A stretch of 10,332 bases of DNA from Cyclostephanos tholiformis (lineage: Eukaryota; Bacillariophyta; Thalassiosirophyceae; Thalassiosirales; Thalassiosiraceae): assembly GCA_036939975.1 (NCBI GenBank), contig JALLPB010001312.1:1-10332 (forward strand). The letters are read 5' to 3'. Positions 1 to 6,850 of this stretch are shown in pieces (the first letter of the stretch is position 1; the number at the start of each line of letters is the position of its first letter). The notes under the pieces were generated by a model. That model made no database searches, had not been told where the DNA came from, and saw only the letters and a list, made by a program, of their open reading frames with translations. Both the position numbers and the translations under genes were made by a program.

Positions 1-66
1 GATGCAAACCTTGAATTTGTACCTCCATTGCTAAACACTTAGTTGTTATTTAATCTGACTTATAAT

Positions 67-1015
67 CTACTCTTCACCATTAGTTGTGCTATCTCCATGT
101 CCTTCGTTGTGCTGTTGCTGCTGAACACTCTTGCCGGTCACATTCTCTCCGGCCGCCGTCACGTTCTGAATGATACCATTATTCGGAAGTGACAATGAGC
201 CATCATTCCGACCCAGCATTGCCATCATAATCATAGCCATCATGTTTTGCTGTTGTTGCATCTGCTGACGCTGCATTTCCATTTGAATGCGGAATTCCTG
301 GCGCCTTTCCTCCCTTTCCTCATGCCGTTCATCCCTGTCCGATGCCTGATTCATCATCATAATGGCCATCACATTACCAACTCGGTCTCCATGACCACCC
401 TCAGGTGAATTGTCCCGATTTTCACGCTGCCGATTTCTGGGCCTCGAAATAGGTGTCATATGAGTGGCATCACGGCGTCTGGTGGCAGAATTAGACGAGA
501 CTGAAGTGCTAACCGATGCTGCTCTTGAGGGTGGTCGACGTGCTTGACGAGGTGCCTCATCATGATTGGTCGGTGCACGGGAAGCCTGTAATTCTCGAGG
601 AACTCGTAATTCCGGAGGAACCACTGAGCGAATCTCGTACTTTCGTCCCCGATCTCCTCAATGGACTGATCCCCCCCCCCTCGGCGGCATCCCCCCCCTG
701 CTCTCCATCACCTAGTGCATAGTCATCGACCTCATTTAGGTCAGAACCATCCAGCAACGAGATGATGGCTTCCCTAAGTCGCTTGGCACGGCGAACAGCA
801 GGTGGACAATGAGGATCTCCTGTGGGGATCTGCTTGATATGCAGCTCCTTGAACTTCCTCTTGAGGCTTTCCACCGAGCGCCCTTTGTCAGGGTACCTCG
901 AATTATGCATCTCAGCGACGCGCTCCCACTGAGTCACTGATATAGGGAGAATTTCATTGACAATATCAAGGAAACTATCCAGCTCTTCCCTCGAAAAATT
1001 GGCCCCTCTTGGCAT
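67..1015 (-). CDS. DUF6818-like (SANT/Myb-like) protein; reading frame changes midway
   Basis: The first ATG is at 1015 and gives MPRGANFSREE, a typical start for this family. Residues 1-90 resemble the DUF6818 domain: an acidic helix, LPI near residue 24, Trp30, KRKF near 53, PTGDP near 64 and AKRLREAI near 78. The function of the domain is unknown; a DNA-binding, SANT-like role is inference. This frame ends at TGA 560-562. A second frame (codon register of 622-624) continues to the stop at 67 and encodes a basic Ser/Arg segment, an Arg/Glu helix and a Met/Gln-rich tail (QMQQQQNMMAMIMMAMLG), which is how I recall family members ending, so both parts probably belong to one gene. A phase-0 intron at 586-640 (GTACGA...TTACAG, 55 nt) would give 297 residues; a 1-nt indel is the alternative. 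Family membership is recognised from memory, not searched. Confidence 0.65.
586..640 (-). other. Candidate 55-nt intron or frameshift zone in the DUF6818-like gene
   Basis: On the minus strand the frame used upstream stops at 560-562, and the frame used downstream has a TGA at 658-660, so the switch must fall between them. GT at 640/639 and AG at 587/586 join AAA (Lys125) to GCT (Ala) in phase 0 and restore a continuous 297-residue frame. Against an intron: the donor GTACGA is poor, there is no clear pyrimidine tract, and 55 nt is shorter than the other two introns here (117 and 79 nt). Confidence 0.4.
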
Positions 1016-1038
1016 GATCGCCGGGGAGACACTCACCG

Positions 1039-1159
1039 AGTAATATGATTAATTAATTGTCGCCAAGTAATAGGATTTACTCGTGCGCACTGTGGATTAT
1101 TACTCGTGAGCACTCACTTGCTCAAAACGTGCCAAGTCCGTCAAGAAAACGTGCCAAGT
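1039..1159. repeat. Cluster of short direct repeats upstream of the DUF6818-like gene
   Basis: GCCAAGT occurs at 1062, 1131 and 1153. The last two lie inside a 14-bp exact repeat, AAAACGTGCCAAGT, at 1124-1137 and 1146-1159. CTCGTG[C/A]GCACT occurs at 1080-1091 and 1103-1114, the first copy containing the palindrome GTGCGCAC. AGTAATA[T/G]GATT occurs near 1040 and 1066. Such clustering suggests repeated protein-binding sites in a promoter or in subterminal transposon DNA. No terminal inverted repeats or target duplication were found to settle which. Confidence 0.6.
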
Positions 1160-1193
1160 ACGTCTCCCAACAGTGTGCACGTGGATTTATGTC

Positions 1194-1246
1194 AAATTTA
1201 TGTCCGGACATAAAGGTTAAACTTAGGGTTAAAAAGACATAAATTT
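1194..1246. repeat. 18-bp perfect palindrome nested in an 11-bp inverted repeat
   Basis: TTTATGTCCGGACATAAA at 1197-1214 is its own reverse complement. AAATTTATGTC at 1194-1204 is also matched by its exact reverse complement GACATAAATTT at 1236-1246, so two alternative fold-backs share one arm. Another ATTTATGTC half-site lies at about 1185-1193. This could be a dimeric operator-like site or the end of a small foldback element. Confidence 0.7.
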
Positions 1247-1485
1247 ATGATTTTATGTTTATGTTTTTGTGTTTTTAGGAATGCTCCAATAATTCATCTA
1301 ACATGGTAGATAGAGTCAACGTTTGAAGGACTCTTGGACAATTATTATTTTGTTAAGGTGGATTAATCCTATCCCCGAGATATTTGGCGATGATGATCCT
1401 CCAAAGATCGCATGTGCAAAAGTGCTATTGCTGCATCATATGACAAGTACTATGGGCAATATTTCATTGTGACATTGTCCGTGTA

Positions 1486-3393
1486 TCAATTTATCACATC
1501 GTCCTCCATACCCGTACCCATACAACCACAACTCATTTTACCAATTACCTTCTCTAAGATTGCTTTCCTTGAATGGAATTTAATACATATTACACCGTCT
1601 CCCTGTAGCCATGGTTCTCCATCCACCTGGCAATGAAGGGGGCACCTGGTTCTCAAGCATACGTTGTTTGTCTGGGCTGCAACTTTGAAGAGTAAAAAAG
1701 GCATGATTGGCGACAATGCGGCTGTTGAGACAGCTTGAAAGATATTTGAAACAAAAATGACCTCTACCAAAGCATCATCCGGAGATCCCTTCGATGTAAG
1801 ATGGTGGCCTGCAGCATATGATTGAATATTCATGACAAGCTAAGACGAGTGGTCGTGGAAGTCATGGTTGGATAAGAAGTATATGCAACAAGAGTGTTGA
1901 GAAATATTCATGCAACGAGGAGAAAACAAATGATTTGTTAAAATTAGAATACTTACTATAGCCCTACAATTCTTAGGAACCTTCAATTCGACAAGTTGTC
2001 CTTCATTGTTATTGACCAATACTTTGACCCTTTTCCTCAGTTTCGGTGCTCTCAGGGCGTATGGAGTTTTCTGAACATAGACAATTTTATTCTTGAGTGA
2101 ACTTGAAAATTTCTCAGGATGTTTCTCTCGTTCATGGTGAAAGCAATATGCCATGGCCGCATCGAAACCCAATGAGAAGTAGTTACAAAAGCTTCCATCG
2201 AATATCTGGCGTAATGGCTCAGAACCAGTCGTTGTATTCTTTCTCCTGGAAGATTTTGAATCCTCGTATGGGGTGTCATCCTCCAGCAACGATCGTAACA
2301 TTTGAGCTGTTGACTGCCTAAGTGGGGACTGTCTAACTGTAGAATCAACCAGAGTATCGTCCTCTTCCATTTGCAAAGTGGCATGACTTTCCGCCAAAAT
2401 TCTCGGTATTAGTTGCTTTTCCTCCTCGTCCAGTTTTTCCAGGGGCATGATGATGCACCTCCATGTATCCAGATGAGTTACCCTGGACCGTTCCACGGAT
2501 GATATAATACCTCTCCCCTTCATGTGCGACCTATATGTCCCCCCCCAGCCGAATTGACGACTCAAGTCATTCCCCGTCCCGAGGGGCATGATGGCCAATG
2601 GAAGATGATCTCTGTATTTCGACAGGTGAAGATGTCGCCGGGACGATCCCTCCCCCCCCTCGCATAAGACGGTCGACCAAACCTTATCCAGGCTGGATAA
2701 TATCCACCCGCACGTCCCATCGCCACCGCAGGCCAATATCCTAACCATGGGATCGCGCGCGTACTTGATCAGCACGTCCTCCGGCATGCGTCCGGGACGG
2801 CACGAATGCAAATCTATCACGTGGGATCGGCCCAGGTGAGTCCGGAGACATGCCATCAACGTCCCACCCAACCCACCCCCCGATGCCGAGTTAACGAACG
2901 CGACGACTGTGTACCTCCCGGCATTGCGCGATGGTCGTTGTCCCACGTGACCGACGGGGCATGCAACCCCGATCATCCCGGAGCGCCCCCCGTCCTCGTC
3001 GTCTTTATTCATCCCGGCGCACGACGACGACGACGACGACGCCTCCGCCGACGTCGCGCGTCCCATCATCCCGTCCATGCCCCCGCGCGCTCCCTCGCGA
3101 CGTTGTATTAGATCGTTCGTTAGCTCTCGCGTGGACGCGGCCCGCCCGAGCCAACGAAGCGACTCACGACGATTCGAACATCCATCCGCCGTACGGATCG
3201 ACGATGGGATGATGATATCATCGTCGCCGGGGGGGGCATGGGAGACGTCGTTCCCGCCGCCCTCGATCGTCGACGACGACGACGACGACGAATACGATGC
3301 GACGGACGAATCGCGTCGGTGGTCGAGTATTGCCGACCGGAGGAGGAAGGACTCTCCATCGTTCCGAATTTGGGGCATGTTCCGGGTCGCCAT
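1486..3393 (-). CDS. Diacylglycerol kinase, two exons (3393-1957 and 1839-1486), 596 aa
   Basis: This enzyme transfers phosphate from ATP to diacylglycerol, making phosphatidic acid at membranes. Residues 1-160 are a low-complexity Ser-rich leader. The catalytic domain begins near 163 ([12 protein letters not shown]), carries the nucleotide loop GGDGT at 223-227 and [16 protein letters not shown] at 270-285. The accessory domain starts near 400 ([16 protein letters not shown]) and continues across the intron through [17 protein letters not shown] to VDGEPW at 551-556. Residues 316-395 are an acidic/basic linker between the domains. No C1 zinc fingers, EF hands or membrane segment are visible, so it has the minimal architecture seen in small plant-type DGKs; a Ca2+-independent enzyme is inferred. 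The start ATG at 3391-3393 has A at -3 and G at +4. The neighbouring sulfotransferase is divergent. The family call is secure; the substrate follows from the family. Confidence 0.93.
1840..1956 (-). other. Phase-0 intron of the diacylglycerol kinase, 117 nt
   Basis: The donor GTAAGT follows codon 479 (Ile) and the acceptor is CTTAG before CTT GTC ATG. The join rebuilds the conserved DGK accessory-domain stretch [17 protein letters not shown]. The intron is a multiple of three and open in frame until its last three bases, where the acceptor itself forms TAG. Retention would therefore give a 517-residue protein truncated in the accessory domain. Confidence 0.9.
3021..3041. repeat. (ACG)7 microsatellite inside the kinase gene
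   Basis: Seven ACG units read on the minus strand as TCG Ser codons and produce most of the Ser run near residues 119-124 in the disordered leader of the kinase. Confidence 0.85.
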
Positions 3394-3439
3394 AATAGGA
3401 CGTATTAATATTCCGGACGTTAGTTCTGCTTCTTTTCAT
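3218..3439 (-). other. Potential upstream ORF overlapping the kinase start
   Basis: The ATG at 3437-3439 lies 46 nt upstream of the kinase ATG in another frame and opens a 73-codon ORF that runs through the kinase start. If the transcript begins upstream of 3439, it would compete with kinase initiation. Most of its sequence is a shadow of the kinase exon, so it is noted only as a possible regulatory uORF. Confidence 0.25.
3271..3291. repeat. (CGA)7 microsatellite inside the kinase gene
   Basis: A second CGA run of seven units encodes the Ser run near residues 35-41 of the kinase on the minus strand. It is the same repeat unit and reading frame as the run at 3021-3041, suggesting repeated slippage in the leader exon. 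Confidence 0.85.
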
Positions 3440-3677
3440 AACACACTTCTCTCAATCACAGACCAGGATCAAGGGGGGGAGGTCTTGATTTTGGACAGAC
3501 TCTCTCAATTATTTTCTACCTCGACACTACTATACTCTGCGTTGAGCTACAACCATTATAATTAATTATTATCTACATCATTTTCTCTCAAAGAGGGTGC
3601 GCGCGGTGTAGTTGATTGCATGGCACCACCATACGACCAGGGATTGGTATATTACGACAAACAACCTCCAAGGATCG
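3394..3677. promoter_or_regulatory. Head-to-head promoter region of the kinase and sulfotransferase genes
   Basis: The two start codons are only 284 bp apart and point away from each other, so both 5' leaders and promoters must fit here or overlap the coding regions. TCTCTCAA occurs three times on the plus strand (3448-3455, 3501-3508, 3584-3591). The AT-rich core ATTATAATTAATTATTAT lies at about 3555-3572. A weak hairpin (ATCAAG/CTTGAT) lies at 3468-3489. Transcription starts cannot be placed from sequence alone. Confidence 0.6.
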
Positions 3678-3688
3678 ATGCACAATAG
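3620..3688 (+). other. Potential 22-codon upstream ORF overlapping the sulfotransferase start
   Basis: ATG at 3620 with G at +4 opens a frame that begins MAPPYDQGLV and stops at TAG 3686-3688, past the sulfotransferase ATG at 3678. The main ATG has a weak context (T at -3), so a transcript starting upstream of 3620 would meet this ORF first. It is visible in sequence; a role is inference. Confidence 0.35.
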
Positions 3689-5453
3689 GGGACGCCGTCA
3701 GGTAATATCCGCAACGGAAAAATCGGGCGGACCAAGGGTCAAGACGCCGTCCGAAGGGGGAGGGGTAGCAGTAGTAGGAGGAGTTGGACGTCGATGGGAT
3801 GTCCCTCGCCGCCTCCGCTCTCGTTTACTTTCGATCCCCGTCGTCGCCCTATCGTTGTTCGTGGTAATGGTACCATCATCGCGACGGGGTAATAATCTCG
3901 AGGGGACGCGATATGCCGTGGACTACGACGATTCACGATCACGATGGCTGGAGGAACGAGTCTTCGACCGCGATTTGGACGACGAGTATGACGACGGCAT
4001 ATCCTCCGATGACGAGCGGGAGCGGAGGGAGGAGGAGGAGGAGGAGGAGGAGGAGGAGGAGGAGGAAGTGGAACGACCGATCCCACCCACCCGCATCTCG
4101 ACATCCATCGATGCGGTCGTGTCGTACCTGAAGGATCTGTCGACGTTGCCGCCCGATCGTTTGTGGGAGGTATTCGGCACGATGACGAAAACAACGACGG
4201 ACGACGGCGGAGGAAACTACGGCGACGATCCATTTTCGCTGGAATCGCTCGAGGGCGGTATATGTCCGTGGCGGGATGTCGAGGACGTCGAGACCAACGC
4301 GCCGTGGTTGCCGCCGACGCCTCGCGATTCGGACGAATTATCGTCATCGTACAGGGCCAATCGCGTGCGGGGGGGGGATTCGACCGCGAACGACGGTCGA
4401 CGATCGATAATACGATCGAACGGAGAGAAGGTGAATGCGGGAGGGAGATCCAACAACGTCACCGCCGCCACCACCGATCAGGTCGCGCTGTGGTACGAAC
4501 ACATCTCGAAGGCCGGAGGCACGACCTTTTGCGCGCTCGCCAAGTCGAATATGGAAGAATGGGAGGTACCGAAATATCACTGCATGCCCGGGAAGGGCAA
4601 CTTGATGGACGGACGGGTGGGAAGTTGGACGATAAACGAGCTACGGCGTCATCTCACCGAGGAGAGTCGACATGCCATAGTCTCGAGTGAATGGACTCCC
4701 TTCAATTCGATTTGGCTTACACTGTCCGGACGAGACATCGACGACGGCGGAGGCACGATAGTGCCCGCCCCCCCGAACGACGGCGACGGCGATCGCGAAT
4801 CGCGGATCGCGGGCGGTCCGCGTCTCCTCTTCCTAACGACATTGCGCGATCCCTGCGATCGTCTCCTTTCGTCTTATACGTTCTTCGCCATCACCACGAG
4901 GGTCAAGCCGCGCGGGAATGAAACGACTCGCGTCCCGCCCACATTCCACCAATGGTTGGACACGAATACGAAACAGGCGATCCAGTACACGGGAAAAAGA
5001 ATTGGACTCAGGGGTTGGACGATGAGTCACAATCACGTAACGTGGCGTTTCTCTGGTGGGTTGCTCCCCTCCCCGAGCATTCCTCGCGAGAGTGTCGACG
5101 AGTGGATGAAACCGTACGAGGTCGCGATACGCGCTCTGTGTCAATTCGATTTGATACTGCCGATGGACGTCATGACGAAGGATGGACTTGGGAAGGTGGC
5201 ACTGGAGCGAATGCTCGGATGGACGAACTTCGAGGCACGACGTGGGAGGGGGGACGCCAAGAGCGGACACGTTGTGACCGTTGGAGGTATTCAGAATTCG
5301 AACGCTAGATCGTACTTTGGCACGACGGAATATCGACAGCTTTGGGAGGACAATTGGTTGGATAATATTTTGTATTTGTGGTGCCGGGCCGTCTTCCTCG
5401 CGAGGTTGCACTGCAACTTCATCAATAAGCATGGAGGGATAGAAGTCCAGTAA
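3678..5453 (+). CDS. Type II membrane carbohydrate-sulfotransferase-like protein, 591 aa
   Basis: This is likely a Golgi enzyme that moves sulfate from PAPS to a glycan. A short basic cytosolic tail is followed by a single hydrophobic segment at residues 50-68 (LLSIPVVALSLFVVMVPSS), flanked by Arg, as in a signal anchor. A 200-residue acidic, low-complexity stem follows, with 13 consecutive Glu at 118-130. The catalytic domain begins near 268. HISKAGGTTF at 275-284 matches the 5'-phosphosulfate-binding loop with its Lys, and LRDPCDRLLSSY at 389-400 matches the 3'-phosphate-binding motif with Arg390 and Ser398. These fit the Sulfotransfer_2-like families. Conserved-looking CMPGKGN and VSSEWTPF lie between the two sites. 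The frame is open upstream to a TTG at 3612, but the first in-frame ATG is at 3678. There are no introns. The acceptor glycan cannot be told. Confidence 0.85.
   Translation: MHNRGRRQVISATEKSGGPRVKTPSEGGGVAVVGGVGRRWDVPRRLRSRLLSIPVVALSLFVVMVPSSRRGNNLEGTRYAVDYDDSRSRWLEERVFDRDLDDEYDDGISSDDERERREEEEEEEEEEEEEVERPIPPTRISTSIDAVVSYLKDLSTLPPDRLWEVFGTMTKTTTDDGGGNYGDDPFSLESLEGGICPWRDVEDVETNAPWLPPTPRDSDELSSSYRANRVRGGDSTANDGRRSIIRSNGEKVNAGGRSNNVTAATTDQVALWYEHISKAGGTTFCALAKSNMEEWEVPKYHCMPGKGNLMDGRVGSWTINELRRHLTEESRHAIVSSEWTPFNSIWLTLSGRDIDDGGGTIVPAPPNDGDGDRESRIAGGPRLLFLTTLRDPCDRLLSSYTFFAITTRVKPRGNETTRVPPTFHQWLDTNTKQAIQYTGKRIGLRGWTMSHNHVTWRFSGGLLPSPSIPRESVDEWMKPYEVAIRALCQFDLILPMDVMTKDGLGKVALERMLGWTNFEARRGRGDAKSGHVVTVGGIQNSNARSYFGTTEYRQLWEDNWLDNILYLWCRAVFLARLHCNFINKHGGIEVQ
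4029..4064 (+). repeat. (GAG)12 microsatellite encoding poly-Glu
   Basis: Twelve GAG codons followed by GAA give 13 consecutive Glu in the stem of the sulfotransferase, between the membrane anchor and the catalytic domain. Unit-length variation would be in frame and tolerated. Confidence 0.9.
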
Positions 5454-5647
5454 TCTCATTTTCCCTAAACAGGTGTGTATCCAATATTATATTGCATAAT
5501 TGGCCTCGAATTGAAAAGAGTATCCATCAGTCTCCAGGATTTGCTATCAGTAGAACTGACAATATCATTGCCCCCCTCAGCAATGGGTCACAAGTCACCA
5601 GCCCCCATCACGCCACCACTTTCCCCTTCTTTTAACTCTTAACAGCA

Positions 5648-5833
5648 ATGAACGCAAAATTCTCCATCCCTAATTTTCCTTTTGGGAACCCACTTACTTG
5701 CTGCGTTTGTGGCAATGTTCTCTTAGATTATTCTTTCGACGGAATAGAGATCTACCTATCTTTTAAGTCTACACGATATCTGGGAATGCACGTTCTTTGG
5801 GAGAATGCCATAGTGATAATACCCGGGGTTTAA
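5648..5833 (+). CDS. Small hypothetical ORF, 61 aa, doubtful
   Basis: The ATG at 5648 opens a 61-codon frame with a cysteine cluster (LTCCVCGNVL) and a hydrophobic C-terminal end. It lies 195 bp after the sulfotransferase stop on the same strand, so it could simply be 3' UTR. I recognise no family, and the length is within chance expectation for this AT-rich DNA. Confidence 0.12.
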   Translation: MNAKFSIPNFPFGNPLTCCVCGNVLLDYSFDGIEIYLSFKSTRYLGMHVLWENAIVIIPGV

Positions 5834-6258
5834 GGGACAGACACTAAATCTATCTAAATTAGGTAGTCAGAAAATAAATTGGAGGAGTTATTGCAATGAT
5901 GTGATGTGGTAAATTTTACAAAACCCGATGTTACCATTGAATTTAGCGTATAATTACGCATTTTTATATCTTTTGGTCGACTCATGAATTTTACCGTAGC
6001 CCTTTATCCAAACGTAGAACGACAAATTGGTCATATATTTTTTGTTGCGCGCAATATCTGCCACTTTCTTCTCAGACACTTCTTTTGGAAAAGATAGTAT
6101 ATCATAGAGGGAAACTCAACAAACATCATGTATGTATGTCAGCCGCGCCGCGCGTAACTCATGTCGGCGGGAAGTCGGCGATGCCAGGTCGGGAGGAAGT
6201 TTGTTTGTAGGCTCATAACCTGTACTACGATGTGGCCCCATTCATCATAGGAAGTCTA

Positions 6259-6334
6259 TGTACCTCTAGAGAGAGTAGTAAGTACCTTGTATTAGGTAAT
6301 CTGCTTACCCACCTACTACCTAGAATAAGTACCT
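6259..6334. repeat. TACCT/AGGTA-rich tract
   Basis: GTACCT-like and CTACCT-like units recur in both orientations. TAAGTACCT is exactly repeated at 6279-6287 and 6326-6334, with GTACCT near 6260, TAGGTA near 6293 and CTACCT near 6316. It is a degenerate simple-sequence tract, possibly a promoter site cluster or the remnant of a short interspersed repeat. Confidence 0.45.
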
Positions 6335-6444
6335 ATACATATTATTAGTGTGGTATGATGATGATGAATGTGTGTTGAAAGCAACGCAAACAGGGTTTGG
6401 TACAGGGGGCCATTTTGTACAAATTCCTACCTAAGTTGAAATTT

Positions 6445-6468
6445 GCGGGAAAACGATTTTTCGCCAAA
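6445..6468. promoter_or_regulatory. Pair of E2F-like sites
   Basis: GCGGGAAA at 6445-6452 (TTTCCCGC on the minus strand) matches the E2F/DP consensus TTTSSCGC exactly. TCGCCAAA at 6461-6468 (TTTGGCGA on the minus strand) matches with one mismatch. They are 16 bp apart, in the same orientation on the minus strand, about 380 bp upstream of the helical-repeat gene. Function is inference from the consensus. Confidence 0.3.
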
Positions 6469-6805
6469 AACCACACCGCGCCTGAATGAAACCGAGATGA
6501 TGACCAATTGCGACTGAAACACGACAAATTTCCTCTGACAGTTTTTCAAATCCTGCCTCATTACCTCTGCAAAGGCAAGAACATTGCAGCCTTCAGAACT
6601 AGATTGCACCTTTCGAATATCAAAGTTCATCCATAGTTTTGCGTCTTGTTCGAACGTTGAAGTCACTGAGATTGGCAAGATAGCTGCCTCGAAGAATTGC
6701 GAAATGGTGAGATCGTTTCTCAACTGTTTACCCCTCTAGATTGACTCATCCTTTGTTTTGGATCGATAATAGCTCACTGATCAAACGTAATAAAACTCGC
6801 ATCTC

Positions 6806-6850
6806 ATGATGCTCAGGCGAACGACGAGAACTGCCCTCCAAGACTCATGA
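6806..6850 (+). other. Potential 14-codon upstream ORF overlapping the next start as ATGA
   Basis: ATG at 6806 starts a frame of 14 codons that ends at TGA 6848-6850. This stop overlaps the ATG at 6847 of the helical-repeat gene in the sequence ATGA. This geometry permits termination-reinitiation on one transcript. It could also be chance, because the transcription start is not known. Confidence 0.35.

Larger units (their letters stand above)
1016..1485. promoter_or_regulatory. Spacer between the kinase 3' end and the DUF6818-like 5' end; repeat-rich leader
   Basis: This 470-bp stretch holds no credible gene. Its left half (1037-1260) lies just upstream of the minus-strand DUF6818-like gene and is packed with short direct repeats and palindromes, listed separately. 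Its right half (about 1260-1485) is AT-rich and probably contains the 3' UTR and poly(A) region of the kinase. Small ORFs at 1057-1242 and 1412-1636 show no domain-like sequence. Confidence 0.5.
5454..6846. other. Intergenic region, no recognisable gene
   Basis: These 1.39 kb hold the 3' UTR of the sulfotransferase at the left and the promoter of the helical-repeat gene at the right. Between them are a GC-rich patch (about 6140-6190, with GTCGGCG twice), a TACCT/AGGTA-rich tract (6259-6334) and a pair of E2F-like sites (6445-6468). ATG ORFs are short, and none shows a known domain. No tRNA or other structured RNA gene could be assembled. Confidence 0.55.

Noticed and set aside
671..698. C10 and C8 runs as the cause of the DUF6818-like frame break
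   Set aside because: Single-base changes there lead to stop codons soon after in both alternative frames, so they cannot restore the gene.
1221..1231. TTAGGG telomere-like word
   Set aside because: It is a single copy, which is expected by chance in 10 kb.
1486..1833. Separate small gene downstream of the kinase
   Set aside because: Its sequence is the end of the DGK accessory domain (VDGEPW), and it joins in phase with clear splice sites.
3077..3565. 162-codon plus-strand ORF antisense to the kinase leader, and two similar ones (2806-3111, 2931-3212)
   Set aside because: They are open because the kinase exon is GC-rich with CGA repeats; they show no domain-like sequence.
3612..3677. Extension of the sulfotransferase to an upstream TTG start
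   Set aside because: Eukaryotic nuclear genes rarely start at TTG; the first in-frame ATG is at 3678 and leaves the membrane anchor intact.
3739..4347. 202-codon minus-strand ORF with a poly-Pro run
   Set aside because: It is the antisense shadow of the sulfotransferase and its GAG run; the plus strand carries the conserved motifs.
6427..6723. 98-codon minus-strand ORF in the gap
   Set aside because: It begins with TTG, shows no recognisable domain, and no neighbouring exon could be joined with confidence.
6767..6840. TAGCTCACTGATC resembling a tRNA A box
   Set aside because: No matching B box (GGTTCGA-like) or acceptor and anticodon stems follow at the right distance.
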